DNA of 64,000 nt from Shouchella hunanensis. GTDB lineage: Bacteria; Bacillota; Bacilli; Bacillales; Bacillaceae_D. Position numbers and translations under genes: made by a program. Positions 52,375 through 62,217 of the stretch are shown piece by piece (within the stretch, counting starts at the first letter, position 1; each line of letters opens with the position of its first letter). The notes below the pieces were generated by a model. The model did no database searches. It saw nothing but the letters and a program-made list of their open reading frames with translations, and was not told the origin of the DNA. Location: NCBI RefSeq assembly GCF_028735875.1, contig NZ_CP117834.1:2964001-3028000 (forward strand). Reading direction: 5' to 3'.

Positions 52375-52403
52375 TTGAGTAATTTTGTTAGTATATGTAT
52401 GAT
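52375..52403 (+). promoter_or_regulatory. SigA-type promoter of comN
   Basis: TTGAGT (52375-52380), a 17-bp spacer and TATGAT (52398-52403) form a good sigma-A promoter 33 nt before the comN start. Confidence 0.7.
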
Positions 52404-52435
52404 GACAGTTTTTTTTCAGGAGATGAGGGTGAAGC

Positions 52436-52738
52436 ATGGGTGAAAAGCAGCAGTTTGAAGTATGGCAGGAAGACGTTGCGCCTATCCTGTCAATTAAGAA
52501 AGACGAATTCCACGAGCTAGGCTATGATCGTGTGACGACAGCTGACCTTTGGTTGTATATCGTCGATAAGCAGAAGAAGCGGAAAACGTTTATGCCTTTC
52601 TATGCGTTTGTCGATGAATTGCTGTCTATTAAACCCCAAGATTATATGACTTGGCTTACTGTAAATACATATAAAGAACCGATTGATTGGTTTAAAGAGT
52701 TTGAAGCGGCGACTGAAACAAAAGGGATAGGCAGCTAG
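52436..52738 (+). CDS. comN: Post-transcriptional regulator ComN (YrzD)
   Basis: Protein of 100 residues of the post-transcriptional regulator family, counterpart of B. subtilis ComN, which acts on comE mRNA and interacts with DivIVA. LGYDRVTTADLWLYIVDKQK and YMTWLTVNTYKEPIDWFKEF are conserved segments. It has GGAGATGAGGGTGA upstream of its ATG and a good promoter. secD follows 17 nt after the stop. Confidence 0.88.
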   Translation: MGEKQQFEVWQEDVAPILSIKKDEFHELGYDRVTTADLWLYIVDKQKKRKTFMPFYAFVDELLSIKPQDYMTWLTVNTYKEPIDWFKEFEAATETKGIGS

Positions 52739-52755
52739 AATGGAGGATTAATCGA

Positions 52756-54060
52756 ATGAAAATTAAAAAAGGCCAAATTGCGCTCTTCTTTGTCATTGTG
52801 GCGATATTGGCCGCAGGGGTCAGCTATTTGGCGCGACCTGTTCTTCAAGATGTGAATTTAGGTCTTGACTTACAAGGTGGGTTTGAAGTTCTTTATGAAG
52901 TAGAGGCGATGCATGAAGGGGATGTCATTGACGAGCAAGCGTTATTGTCAACAACAACTGCTTTAAATGAGCGTGTTAATACTATTGGTGTGTCAGAACC
53001 AACGATTCAAATAGAAGGGGACAACCGTATACGAGTGCAGCTAGCAGGGGTAGAGGATCAAGAATCTGCTCGTGACATTTTATCTACTGGTGGCGATTTA
53101 ACGATTCGTGATGTGGAAGATAATATTCTACTAGACGGTAGTGATTTAACGCAAAATGGTGCAAGTGCGACCCTTAATGCGGATACAAATCAACCTATTG
53201 TAACACTGACGTTGGAAGATGCTGATAAATTTGGGGCTATCACACGAGAGCTCTCTCAACAACCACAGGGTGAAAATTTACTTGTCATGTGGCTTGATTT
53301 TGAAGAAGGTGATAGTTATGAAGAAGAGGCAATGAAGGCTGACCCGAAGTTCCTTTCTGCTGCTTCTGTTAGACAAACACTGCAAACCCGTAATGTGCAA
53401 ATAGAAGGTCAATTTACAACAGAAGAGACGCGATTTTTAGCAGAAATTCTGAATGCCGGAGCGCTTCCTGTTGAATTAAATGAAATTTATTCAACGTCCG
53501 TTGGAGCGTCTCTCGGTGAGCAGGCAATGAAACAAACAGTTAATGCTGGATTAATCGGTGTAGCGCTTATTTTCATCTATATGGCGTTGTATTATCGCTT
53601 CCCAGGTATCATTGCGATTATTACGTTAAGTGTTTATACGTTCCTAGTACTAGTTGTGTTTAATGCGCTAAATGCAGTGTTAACATTACCTGGAATTGCT
53701 GCTTTAATCTTAGGAATTGGAATGGCTGTTGATGCGAATATTATTACGTACGAACGAGTTCGAGAAGAAATAAAGACAGGGAAATCCATCATGTCTGCTT
53801 TTAGAGTTGGTGGAAGACGCTCATTTGCAACTATTTTCGATGCAAATATTACAACACTCATCGCCGCAGGGGTAATGTTTTACTTTGGTACAAGTTCGGT
53901 TCAAGGTTTTGCGGTTATGCTTATAATCAGCATCCTCGTTAGTTTCTTGACCGCCGTATGGGGCTCTCGTTTATTGCTAGGTTTATGGGTCAATAGTAAA
54001 TTTTTAAACAAACGCCCAGGTTGGTTTGGAGTTAAGCGAGGTGAGATCGATGAGGTTTAG
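52756..54060 (+). CDS. secD: Protein-export membrane protein SecD (separate)
   Basis: RND-type membrane protein of 434 residues that, with SecF, uses the ion gradient to aid protein export. N-terminal membrane helix, LGLDLQGGFEVLYEVE motif, periplasmic-type P1 domain, and five C-terminal helices with ALILGIGMAVDANIITYERV, the conserved SecD motif, are present. In B. subtilis SecD and SecF are one fused protein; here they are two genes overlapping by 11 nt. AGGAG precedes the ATG. Confidence 0.95.
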   Translation: MKIKKGQIALFFVIVAILAAGVSYLARPVLQDVNLGLDLQGGFEVLYEVEAMHEGDVIDEQALLSTTTALNERVNTIGVSEPTIQIEGDNRIRVQLAGVEDQESARDILSTGGDLTIRDVEDNILLDGSDLTQNGASATLNADTNQPIVTLTLEDADKFGAITRELSQQPQGENLLVMWLDFEEGDSYEEEAMKADPKFLSAASVRQTLQTRNVQIEGQFTTEETRFLAEILNAGALPVELNEIYSTSVGASLGEQAMKQTVNAGLIGVALIFIYMALYYRFPGIIAIITLSVYTFLVLVVFNALNAVLTLPGIAALILGIGMAVDANIITYERVREEIKTGKSIMSAFRVGGRRSFATIFDANITTLIAAGVMFYFGTSSVQGFAVMLIISILVSFLTAVWGSRLLLGLWVNSKFLNKRPGWFGVKRGEIDEV

Positions 54061-54991
54061 TCCGGAAAAATGGAATGTTGATTTAACAAAGCATCGGAAT
54101 AAATTTTTTATTGGTTCAGGATTAACTATTGTCATTGGCGTTATTCTTTTAGTTACAATGGGATTAAATTTAGGTGTTGATTTTGAAAGTGGTTCAAATG
54201 TTGAGATTCAAACAAATGAAACACTGACCGAAGAACAAATTTTGGCCGATTTTGAGGCAATTGAGATTGATAATTCATATGTGCCAAACGTCACTCTTGG
54301 TGGTGATCAAAGCCAAAATGCAACGGCTCGGTTCGTTGATGAATTTTCACAACAAGAGATTGCTGTCATTCAGTCCTATTTCAATGAAACATATGGAAGT
54401 TCACCAAATATAAGTACAGTATCACCACTTGTTGGAGAAGAGTTAGCGCGAAATGCCATTATTTCCGTTTTAATTGCTTCAGTTGGTATTGTGCTTTATA
54501 TAGCAGTTCGATTTCAATTTCTTTATGGTGTTTCCGCTATTATCGGGCTGTTACATGATGCGTTTATCGTTATTGCGTTGTTCAGCTTATTACAAGTGGA
54601 GATTAATGTTCCGTTTATAGCGGCCATTTTAACAGTTGTCGGGTATTCTATTAACGACACCATCGTAACATTTGACCGAATGAGGGAAAATGTAAACAAA
54701 GAAAAAGACATTGAGAGCTTTCAACAGCTAGCGCAAATCGTTAACAAAAGTTTACTGCAAGTTGTAACGCGCTCCATTAATACAGTACTAACCGTTATGT
54801 TTGCAGCAGTTGCACTTTTTCTTTTTGGTGGAGAAGCCATTCGTTCATTCGCGTTAGCCCTTGTAATTGGACTAGCAGCGGGTACGTATTCTTCTATGTT
54901 CCTATGTGCACAAATGTGGCTCGTATGGGAATGGAAGCGATTGGTCAGACTAAAAAACAAACCGAAAAAAGTAGAAGAAGATTATGTATAA
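54050..54991 (+). CDS. secF: Protein-export membrane protein SecF (separate)
   Basis: Partner of SecD, 313 residues, six membrane helices. MGLNLGVDFESGSNVEIQTN near the N-terminus and VVGYSINDTIVTFDRMRENV are the SecF signatures. The ATG lies within the last codons of secD (ATGAGGTTTAG), with GAGGTGAG upstream, so synthesis is coupled. Together the pair replaces the fused SecDF of B. subtilis at the same chromosomal place. Confidence 0.95.
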   Translation: MRFSPEKWNVDLTKHRNKFFIGSGLTIVIGVILLVTMGLNLGVDFESGSNVEIQTNETLTEEQILADFEAIEIDNSYVPNVTLGGDQSQNATARFVDEFSQQEIAVIQSYFNETYGSSPNISTVSPLVGEELARNAIISVLIASVGIVLYIAVRFQFLYGVSAIIGLLHDAFIVIALFSLLQVEINVPFIAAILTVVGYSINDTIVTFDRMRENVNKEKDIESFQQLAQIVNKSLLQVVTRSINTVLTVMFAAVALFLFGGEAIRSFALALVIGLAAGTYSSMFLCAQMWLVWEWKRLVRLKNKPKKVEEDYV

Positions 54992-55012
54992 AAGAATAGG
55001 TCGGTGAACGGA

Positions 55013-55321
55013 ATGAAAGGGCAAACGTATTTTATCATCGGTGTGATCGCAGCTATATTAATTGCCGTCTTCTCAGTATTAAACGTGGAGAGTGTACCGG
55101 TTAACTTGCTTTTTGTGCAAACAGATTGGCCGCTCATCCTTATTATTCTTTTTTCCGTTTTACTCGGCGCTATTGTTGCTTTTGCCCTCTCCGGTCTTAA
55201 GCTGCATCAGCAGAAATTAGAGATTAAACGTTTAAAAGAACAAGCGACAACACCTTTAGAGAACGAATCTACTGAGACGAAAAGTCGTTTGCGCAAGGAA
55301 AAAGATCATACAAAAGACTAA
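55013..55321 (+). CDS. yrvD: LapA-domain membrane protein YrvD
   Basis: Protein of 102 residues with two membrane segments (about 4-24 and 43-64) separated by VESVPVNLLFVQTDWPLILI, the LapA/DUF1049 pattern, and a charged cytoplasmic tail. Function unknown; LapA-type proteins in other bacteria act in envelope or lipopolysaccharide processes. ATG 55013 is preferred over GTG 55004. In B. subtilis yrvD likewise lies between secDF and recJ. Confidence 0.85.
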   Translation: MKGQTYFIIGVIAAILIAVFSVLNVESVPVNLLFVQTDWPLILIILFSVLLGAIVAFALSGLKLHQQKLEIKRLKEQATTPLENESTETKSRLRKEKDHTKD

Positions 55322-55331
55322 TTTTCGATTA

Positions 55332-55377
55332 TTGATACCCCTCGCCGACTCCTGTATAATAGGAGGGTCGAGGGGTG
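55332..55377 (+). promoter_or_regulatory. recJ promoter embedded in a dyad that covers the ribosome-binding site
   Basis: TTGATA (55332-55337), 17-bp spacer and TGTATAAT (-10 at 55355-55360, with a TG just upstream) form a strong promoter. It lies within an inverted repeat, ACCCCTCG (55337-55344) against CGAGGGGT (55369-55376), with inner CTCCT/AGGAG. The right arm contains GAGGGGTG, the recJ Shine-Dalgarno. RNA started here would begin near 55367 and keep the site free; readthrough RNA could fold and hide it. Confidence 0.65.
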
Positions 55378-55385
55378 TTTTACGT

Positions 55386-57740
55386 ATGTTGCAACCAAAC
55401 GCAAGGTGGCGCATTTTAGAGCAAGATACAACAGAAGTAACGAATTTAGTAAATGAATTAAATCTTTCCCAAGTTGCCGCGAGGCTTTTGGTTAATAGAG
55501 GTTTTACTAATCCAGAAACTGCAAGTGAATTTCTAATGAAAGATGAACCAGCGTTTCTTGATCCATTTTTATTAAAGGGAATGGCGGAAGCTGTTAATCG
55601 AATTCAATCTGCAGTCGAGAAAAATGAACAAATTCTTGTATTCGGAGATTATGATGCTGATGGTGTAAGCTCAACTGCTGTTCTCGTTACCGCTTTAAAA
55701 ATGATTGGAGCGGGCTGTGACTACTATATCCCAAACCGCTTTACTGAGGGATACGGACCGAATAATCCAGCGCTTCAGTGGGCAAAAGATGAAGGCTACT
55801 CTCTTGTCATTACAGTAGATACAGGAATTTCTGCTGTAACACAAGCCGATTTTGCCAAAGAAATTGGGTTGGATTTTATTGTTACGGATCATCATGAACC
55901 ACCGCCAACACTTCCAAATAGTTATACAACGATTAATCCGAAGCAACCTGGCTGCACGTATCCTTTTAAGGAATTAGCAGGTGTGGGTGTCGCATTTAAA
56001 GTGGCACATGGACTACTAGGGCGTGTTCCAAACGAGTTGCTCGACTATGCCGTTATTGGAACGATTGCTGATCTTGTTCCATTGGTCGGAGAGAATCGTT
56101 TGCTTGCTAAAAAGGGCCTTCGTGCATTTCAAACATCAGATAAAACAGGTATCCAAGCGTTAAAAGATGTATGTGGTATGACTGCTGGAGAAGTGGAAGC
56201 TGATCATATTGGCTTTGCCATTGGACCAAGGCTGAATGCTGCTGGTCGATTGGATTCAGCCATTCCGGCTGTTGAACTGCTACTTGCTGAAAGTCGAGAA
56301 GAAGCGGATGAATTAGCTACGGAAATAGATCGCTTAAATAAGGAACGCCAAAAAGTTGTAAACGACATATCGAAAGAAGCAATGGATGTTGTTCAGGAGA
56401 TGGATGGAATTCCAGAAGCCCTTGTTGTTGCAAAAGAAGGCTGGAATGCAGGGGTAATCGGAATTGTTGCATCTCGACTAGTCGAGAAATTTTATCGTCC
56501 AACCATTGTACTAACAATTGATCCAGAGACGGGCTTAGCTAAGGGATCTGCTCGAAGCATTGAGGGTTTTGACATGTTTGCAGAATTATCAAAAAGTCGA
56601 GATATCCTTCCTCACTTTGGTGGGCATCCAATGGCTGCAGGGATGACGTTACAAAGCGAACATGTTGATAGCTTACGTGAACGACTCATCGAGCAGGCAA
56701 AAACAGGTCTAGCGCCAGAAGCGTTTATACCAATAACCACCATTGATTTAACGGTAGCTGTTGATGATGTCACCATTGATGTGCTAAAAGAAATAGAAGA
56801 GCTATCTCCTTTCGGTGTAGAGAATGCAAAGCCAAAAGTGTTAATTGATGATGTGAAGCTTGCAGATATTAAACGAATTGGTAGTGATTCGAGTCATTTG
56901 AAATTTCAGTTTGCAGGAGAAGAGAAGACGCTGGATGGAATTGCGTTTCGTAAAGGTGATTTATTTGAACATATTACGCCACAAGCAAGCGTGTCTGCAG
57001 TTGGGACGCTGTCAATTAATGAGTGGAACGGTCGAGTGAAGCCACAGCTAATAGTGGATGACCTTGCTGTGAAACAATGGCAGCTCTTTGATTGGCGAAG
57101 CTTACAATTGAATCGAGTAGGAGCACGATTAGAAGATTTACCTGCTGAAAAGTCAATTGTTATTGCTTTCCAAGAAAAAACCTTTGCAGCATGTCAAGAG
57201 CGAGGCATTGTAGTCTATCGCTCAAGTGATCCTTTACCTTCTTTTACAAATAAATATATTGTCATACTGGATGTTCCGTCACATCGGGAAGAGCTTTATT
57301 GCCTATTTGAAGAGGGTAGTAAGCCTAGTCGAATCTATGTTGTTTTTTCCGAAGAAGAAGAATCGTTTTTTAAAACGAATCCAAATCGAGATCAATTCAA
57401 ATGGTATTACGCATTTCTAAAGAAACGACAGTCATTTAAGATAGCTGATCTTAAAAAGCTTGAGGCGCATAAAGGATGGTCCTCTGAAACCACTTCATTT
57501 ATGAACCAAGTATTTATTGATTTAGGCTTTATTCAAATGGATGATCAGTATTTGACTATTGTTGAAGCACCAGCAAAAAAAGCCTTAAGTGATTCAAAAA
57601 CGTATCAAGCAAAACAAGAACAAACGTGGCTCGAAAATGAACTCGTTTATGCTTCTTATGGGCAACTTAGAGAGTTATTTTCAGAACGAATAGGAAGCAA
57701 TGCTTCACAGAAGAAGGAGACGATCGTACATGGATTATAA
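55386..57740 (+). CDS. recJ: Single-stranded-DNA-specific exonuclease RecJ
   Basis: 5'-3' exonuclease of 784 residues used in recombination and repair. DHH-family motifs are present: [40 protein letters not shown], and the DHHA1 motif [13 protein letters not shown], then an OB domain and a C-terminal extension as in Bacillus RecJ. ATG 55386 has GAGGGGTG 8 nt upstream; the longer frame would start upstream of the promoter. apt overlaps its end by 11 nt. Confidence 0.95.
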   Translation: MLQPNARWRILEQDTTEVTNLVNELNLSQVAARLLVNRGFTNPETASEFLMKDEPAFLDPFLLKGMAEAVNRIQSAVEKNEQILVFGDYDADGVSSTAVLVTALKMIGAGCDYYIPNRFTEGYGPNNPALQWAKDEGYSLVITVDTGISAVTQADFAKEIGLDFIVTDHHEPPPTLPNSYTTINPKQPGCTYPFKELAGVGVAFKVAHGLLGRVPNELLDYAVIGTIADLVPLVGENRLLAKKGLRAFQTSDKTGIQALKDVCGMTAGEVEADHIGFAIGPRLNAAGRLDSAIPAVELLLAESREEADELATEIDRLNKERQKVVNDISKEAMDVVQEMDGIPEALVVAKEGWNAGVIGIVASRLVEKFYRPTIVLTIDPETGLAKGSARSIEGFDMFAELSKSRDILPHFGGHPMAAGMTLQSEHVDSLRERLIEQAKTGLAPEAFIPITTIDLTVAVDDVTIDVLKEIEELSPFGVENAKPKVLIDDVKLADIKRIGSDSSHLKFQFAGEEKTLDGIAFRKGDLFEHITPQASVSAVGTLSINEWNGRVKPQLIVDDLAVKQWQLFDWRSLQLNRVGARLEDLPAEKSIVIAFQEKTFAACQERGIVVYRSSDPLPSFTNKYIVILDVPSHREELYCLFEEGSKPSRIYVVFSEEEESFFKTNPNRDQFKWYYAFLKKRQSFKIADLKKLEAHKGWSSETTSFMNQVFIDLGFIQMDDQYLTIVEAPAKKALSDSKTYQAKQEQTWLENELVYASYGQLRELFSERIGSNASQKKETIVHGL

Positions 57741-58245
57741 AAAACATATTACAATTGTTGAGGATTGGCCACAAAAAGGCATTCGGTTTAAAGACATCAC
57801 CACGTTAATGCAAAACGGACCAGCTTATAAAAAGGCTATTATGGAGCTCACTGAGTATGCCAAAAAACAACAAGCTGATGTTATTGTTGGACCAGAAGCA
57901 AGAGGGTTCGTTGTTGGTTGTCCAATTGCAACAGAGCTAGAGCTTGGTTTTGTTCCAGTAAGAAAAAAAGGGAAACTACCAAGAGAGGTTATTGAGTGCG
58001 ATTACGGTCTAGAATATGGAAAAGATTGTTTAACAATTCATAAAGATAGCATTCAACCTGGACAGCGTGTTGTGATCACAGACGACCTTCTTGCAACAGG
58101 CGGTACCATAGAAGCAACAACTAAACTTGTTGAAGAGCTTGGTGGAGAAGTTGTTGGCCTGGCATTCCTAATTGAACTTGCTTACATTGATGGACGTAAA
58201 AAGCTTGAGCAATATGATATTTTCTCACTTACAACGTACGAATAA
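57730..58245 (+). CDS. apt: Adenine phosphoribosyltransferase Apt
   Basis: Purine salvage enzyme of 171 residues converting adenine and PRPP to [21 protein letters not shown] and the PRPP motif [14 protein letters not shown] are diagnostic. ATG 57730 lies within the last codons of recJ with AAGGAG upstream. A terminator follows. The order recJ-apt-relA is as in B. subtilis. Confidence 0.96.
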   Translation: MDYKKHITIVEDWPQKGIRFKDITTLMQNGPAYKKAIMELTEYAKKQQADVIVGPEARGFVVGCPIATELELGFVPVRKKGKLPREVIECDYGLEYGKDCLTIHKDSIQPGQRVVITDDLLATGGTIEATTKLVEELGGEVVGLAFLIELAYIDGRKKLEQYDIFSLTTYE

Positions 58246-58252
58246 AAAAGGG

Positions 58253-58284
58253 AAAACGACTGTTCACGAAACAGTCGTTTTTTT
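58253..58284 (+). terminator. Terminator of apt
   Basis: AAAACGACTGT (58253-58263) and ACAGTCGTTTT (58271-58281) form an 11-bp stem with a 7-nt loop, followed by Ts. Confidence 0.9.
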
Positions 58285-58304
58285 AAACGAAAAAGCGTAC
58301 CCTC

Positions 58305-58333
58305 TTTACAAGAATGAATGAGTAAAGGATAAT
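58305..58333 (+). promoter_or_regulatory. SigA-type promoter of relA
   Basis: TTTACA (58305-58310), 17-bp spacer, GATAAT (58328-58333); both boxes differ from consensus at one base. The relA start is 36 nt downstream. Confidence 0.75.
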
Positions 58334-58368
58334 AGAAAGAAAACTTGTCGAATGAGTAAGGTGATTCC

Positions 58369-60561
58369 ATGACGATTGATCAGGTGCTCGAAAAAGCAAG
58401 CGCCTATTTGCAGCCAGATGATGTTGAATTCTTAACAAAAGCTTATACGTTCGCTGAAGAAGCACATAGTGGGCAGTATCGTAAGTCTGGCGAGCCCTAC
58501 ATCCTACATCCAGTTCAAGTGGCAGGTATTATTGTAGGGTTAGAGCTTGATCCGAATACGATTGCAGCGGCGTTTTTACATGACGTTGTTGAAGATACAG
58601 ATGCAACAGTGGAAGATTTGCAACAACATTTTAATAAAGAAGTAGCCATGCTTGTTGATGGCGTGACGAAGCTAAAGAAGTTTAAGTACAAATCAAAAGA
58701 AGAGCAGCAAGCTGAAAATCACCGTAAAATGCTAATGGCGATGGCAAAAGATATTCGTGTGCTGCTTATTAAGCTTGCCGATCGTCTACACAATATGCGT
58801 ACACTCAAATTTATGCCGCCACATAAACAACGAGTTACGTCTAACGAGACATTGGAAATTTTTGCTCCATTAGCCCATCGCTTAGGGATTTCTACTATTA
58901 AGTGGGAGCTGGAAGATACAGCTTTACGTTATTTAGATCCTCAGCAGTATTATCGGATTGTAAATCTGATGAAGCGTAAGCGGGCAGAGCGAGAGGATTA
59001 CCTTTCTGATGTCATAGATACAATTAATGAACAGCTTGAAGATGTTCACGTGACAGCAGAACTATCTGGTCGACCTAAGCACATTTACAGCATTTATCGG
59101 AAAATGGTCATTCAAAAAAAACAATTTAACGAAATATATGATTTGCTAGCAGTTCGTATTATCGTCAAAAATATAAAAGACTGTTACGCAGTATTAGGCG
59201 TTATTCATACGTGCTGGCGTCCAATGCCAGGTCGATTCAAAGATTACATTGCGATGCCGAAAGCGAATATGTACCAATCGCTCCATACAACGGTTGTAGG
59301 ACCGAACGGTGATCCTCTTGAAGTTCAAATTCGGACAGAGGATATGCACCGTGTTGCGGAATACGGTGTTGCGGCGCATTGGGCTTATAAAGAAGGAAAA
59401 ACTTTATCAAGCAAACGGTATTCGTTTGAAGACAAGCTTAGCTGGCTGAGAGATGTGATTGAATCACAAACGGATACAAACGATGCACAGGAATTCATGG
59501 AATCCATGAAAATGGACCTCTTCTCTGACATGGTGTTTGTCTTCACGCCAAAAGGAGACGTTATTGAGCTCCCAAGAGGTTCAGTACCGCTTGATTTTGC
59601 GTATCGCATTCACAGTGAAATTGGAAACCGGTGTATCGGCGCAAAAGTAAATAGCAAAATGGTTCCCCTTGATCATGAGTTAAAAACAGGCGACATCGTT
59701 GAAGTGATGACGTCTAAACACTCATATGGACCTAGTCAAGATTGGTTAAAATTAACCAAATCGTCTCATGCGAAAAACAAAATCAAGCAATGGTTTAAGA
59801 AAGAAAAAAGAGAAGAAAACGTGGCAAAAGGAAAAGAATTAATTGAGAAAGAAATTAAAGCTCTTGATTTTGACCCGAAAGAAATTCTTACTCAAGAAAA
59901 TTTACTTGAAGCAACGACGAAGTTCAGTTTTGCAGGCGATGAGGATATGTATGCGGCAATCGGCTATGGAGGCATTAGTCCAAAGCAAATTGTGAACCGA
60001 ATGACGGAGAAGCAGCGTAAAGCAAAAGAACAAGAACAAGACAACCAATCATTAGATGAAGCGTTACATGATATTCAATCATTTACGACTAAGAAAAAAT
60101 CGAATTCAATTGGCGTTCATGTAAAAGGCGTTGACAATTTGCTTATTCGCCTTGCTAGATGCTGTACGCCTGTACCTGGTGATGATATAGTCGGCTATAT
60201 TACAAAAGGTCGAGGTGTTTCCATTCACCGATCGGATTGCCCGAATGTTGTGAGTGAAGAACAATCGAGTTCACGATTACTAGATGTTGAGTGGGAAGGG
60301 AATCGCCATTCGTCTAAATCGTACAATGTTGATATTGAAATTACGGCATTTGACCGAAATGGTTTCTTAAACGAAGTATTACACACAATGACAGAAACGC
60401 GTACACAAATTAATTCTGTTTCTGGACGATCAGATCATAAGCATAAAATTGCAACAGTTGAAATGAGTATTTCCATTACAGATAAGCAACATCTACAAAA
60501 GATTGTTGATCGAATTAAACAATTAAAAGATATTTATTCGGTTCGAAGAGTAACGCATTAA
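58369..60561 (+). CDS. relA: Bifunctional (p)ppGpp synthetase/hydrolase RelA
   Basis: Long RSH protein of 730 residues controlling the stringent response. Domains in order: HD hydrolase (SGEPYILHPVQVAGI; AFLHDVVEDTDAT), synthetase (GRPKHIYSIYRKM; YDLLAVRIIVKNIKDCYAVL; MYQSLHTTVVGPNG), TGS (VFTPKGDVIELPRGSVPLDF), a conserved-cysteine region (ARCCTPVPGDDIVG) and a C-terminal ACT domain. The HDxxED motif is intact, so hydrolysis should be active. AAGGTGA precedes the ATG. dtd follows in the same transcript. Confidence 0.97.
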   Translation: MTIDQVLEKASAYLQPDDVEFLTKAYTFAEEAHSGQYRKSGEPYILHPVQVAGIIVGLELDPNTIAAAFLHDVVEDTDATVEDLQQHFNKEVAMLVDGVTKLKKFKYKSKEEQQAENHRKMLMAMAKDIRVLLIKLADRLHNMRTLKFMPPHKQRVTSNETLEIFAPLAHRLGISTIKWELEDTALRYLDPQQYYRIVNLMKRKRAEREDYLSDVIDTINEQLEDVHVTAELSGRPKHIYSIYRKMVIQKKQFNEIYDLLAVRIIVKNIKDCYAVLGVIHTCWRPMPGRFKDYIAMPKANMYQSLHTTVVGPNGDPLEVQIRTEDMHRVAEYGVAAHWAYKEGKTLSSKRYSFEDKLSWLRDVIESQTDTNDAQEFMESMKMDLFSDMVFVFTPKGDVIELPRGSVPLDFAYRIHSEIGNRCIGAKVNSKMVPLDHELKTGDIVEVMTSKHSYGPSQDWLKLTKSSHAKNKIKQWFKKEKREENVAKGKELIEKEIKALDFDPKEILTQENLLEATTKFSFAGDEDMYAAIGYGGISPKQIVNRMTEKQRKAKEQEQDNQSLDEALHDIQSFTTKKKSNSIGVHVKGVDNLLIRLARCCTPVPGDDIVGYITKGRGVSIHRSDCPNVVSEEQSSSRLLDVEWEGNRHSSKSYNVDIEITAFDRNGFLNEVLHTMTETRTQINSVSGRSDHKHKIATVEMSISITDKQHLQKIVDRIKQLKDIYSVRRVTH

Positions 60562-60582
60562 TAAAGCAGAGGTGGATTAGGC

Positions 60583-61032
60583 ATGCGAATTGTTTTACAG
60601 CGCGTCAAACATGCCTCCGTAAGGGTGGAAGAAGCCGTGGTCGGCTCCATTGATCACGGTCTTCTTTTGCTTGTAGGCGTGACTCATGAAGATGAAGAAA
60701 AGGATGTTCGTTATTGTGTTGATAAGATCGCTAATTTAAGGATTTTTAGTGATAACGAAGGGAAAATGAATCTGTCTGTTCGGGATATAGGCGGTGCGAT
60801 TTTATCAATATCCCAATTTACTTTATACGGGGAAACAAAAAAAGGTCGTCGTCCTAACTTTATGGCAGCGGCAAAGCCTGATCATGCTCAAACGATTTAT
60901 GAGGCGCTTAATGATCAATTGCGCGACGTAGGCTTACGAGTAGAAACAGGCCGTTTTGGAGAGCATATGGATGTTAGCTTACTCAACGATGGGCCTGTGA
61001 CAATTATTTTAGAAAGCAAAGAGACATCATAG
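60583..61032 (+). CDS. dtd: D-aminoacyl-tRNA deacylase Dtd
   Basis: Protein of 149 residues that removes D-amino acids from tRNAs. [20 protein letters not shown] (SQxTL motif) and the C-terminal NDGPVTIIL (GPxT motif) are the catalytic signatures. AGAGGTGG precedes the ATG, 21 nt after relA. A strong terminator ends the relA-dtd unit. Confidence 0.97.
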   Translation: MRIVLQRVKHASVRVEEAVVGSIDHGLLLLVGVTHEDEEKDVRYCVDKIANLRIFSDNEGKMNLSVRDIGGAILSISQFTLYGETKKGRRPNFMAAAKPDHAQTIYEALNDQLRDVGLRVETGRFGEHMDVSLLNDGPVTIILESKETS

Positions 61033-61043
61033 GTGATAAGAAG

Positions 61044-61069
61044 ACCTCGCATAAGTTGCGAGGTTTTTT
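61044..61069 (+). terminator. Terminator of relA-dtd
   Basis: ACCTCGCA (61044-61051) and TGCGAGGT (61057-61064) form an 8-bp GC-rich stem with a 5-nt loop, followed by six Ts. Confidence 0.9.
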
Positions 61070-61109
61070 GTTGGTTTAAAACCTTGAATGAAAACGGTTT
61101 ATTTTTTAG

Positions 61110-61166
61110 TTGACTTTCAAGTGAATTTCGGTAAAATAAAAAGTGTACGATATGAAATCGATTTCA
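61110..61166 (+). promoter_or_regulatory. Promoter and palindromic operator of the LacI-regulator operon
   Basis: TTGACT (61110-61115), 16-bp spacer and TAAAAT (61132-61137) form a plausible sigma-A promoter. Downstream, TGAAATCGATTTCA (61153-61166) is a perfect 14-bp palindrome of the LacI-family type, 19 bp before the start codon. It is the likely autoregulatory operator; it also satisfies the cre consensus, so CcpA could bind. Confidence 0.7.
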
Positions 61167-61185
61167 CAAAAAGGGCGTTTTTATT

Positions 61186-62199
61186 ATGTCAACGATTAAA
61201 GACGTGGCGACAAAAGCAGGTGTATCCAGGTCAACTGTGTCAAGAGTGTTAAATAATCATCCTTATGTTGACGAAAAGAAGCGTAAAGCAGTCCAAGATG
61301 CAATTAAAGAACTGGGTTATACGCCTAATTCCTCTGCACAACGATTGCGAGGGACGGAGACAAAGACTATTGCCGTACTTGTTTCCCGCATTGTAAACCC
61401 GTTTTTTAGTGCCGTAGTAGATGCGATGGATGAAGTGGCAACGATGCACTCGTATCGAATGATTCTCTGTAACACACGGGGGAGAGCTGACCAAGAACTT
61501 CATTTTCTTGAACTACTTCGTACAAAGCAAGTGGATGGTGTTATCTTAGCTTCTGTTGTAAATGAATGGGAGACGATTTATCCGTATTTACAATATGGGC
61601 CCATTGTTTTATGTAATGAATATCCAAGAGGTTTACATGGGGCGCCAGTTATAACGATTGATCAAAAAAAGGCGATGACCACCATAACGAAACATTTGCT
61701 TCACAAAGGCTACCATTCAATTGCATACTGCAATGTGTATGACGTGAATCACTTACCAGAAGGGGTGCGCTCGCCTTTAGCAGAAGATCGGTATGAAGGG
61801 TTTGTTCAAGCGATGGAGATGGAAGGAAAAGTCGTTCATTCGAGCTGGCGATTTTCAGGTCATTCTGTTGATGATGGTCGAAACATTCTTCGCACAATAT
61901 TGGGTTTAACAAACCGACCAGATGCCATCATTACCGGCAGTGATGAAATTGCTGCTGGGATTATCGCGGAAGCTAAAATAAAAAATGTGCGTATTCCAGA
62001 AGATCTAGCGGTTGTAGGCTTTGATAACCAGCCGACTGCGACATTGTTAGAACCGCAATTAACAACCATTCATCAGCCTACTTTTGAAATGGGAAAACAA
62101 ACAATGGAAATGCTGTTGGCGTTACTAGCAAATCAAGTCGAACAATTTGAGCCTGTGACTTTTTTAGAGGCACCAATACAAATCCGACATTCAACATAA
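61186..62199 (+). CDS. LacI-family transcriptional regulator
   Basis: Protein of 337 residues: N-terminal helix-turn-helix and hinge (IKDVATKAGVSRSTVSRVLN; SSAQRLRGTETK) and a sugar-binding-type effector domain ending in the family's DLAVVGFDNQPTATLLEPQL region. A perfect palindrome lies just upstream, suggesting autoregulation. Downstream ThuA-like and Gfo/Idh/MocA genes indicate control of a sugar or polyol catabolic operon; the inducer is unknown. The ribosome-binding site (AAGGG, about 10 nt) is weak. Confidence 0.92.
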   Translation: MSTIKDVATKAGVSRSTVSRVLNNHPYVDEKKRKAVQDAIKELGYTPNSSAQRLRGTETKTIAVLVSRIVNPFFSAVVDAMDEVATMHSYRMILCNTRGRADQELHFLELLRTKQVDGVILASVVNEWETIYPYLQYGPIVLCNEYPRGLHGAPVITIDQKKAMTTITKHLLHKGYHSIAYCNVYDVNHLPEGVRSPLAEDRYEGFVQAMEMEGKVVHSSWRFSGHSVDDGRNILRTILGLTNRPDAIITGSDEIAAGIIAEAKIKNVRIPEDLAVVGFDNQPTATLLEPQLTTIHQPTFEMGKQTMEMLLALLANQVEQFEPVTFLEAPIQIRHST

Positions 62200-62217
62200 T
62201 GAAAAGGGGTTAAATTG

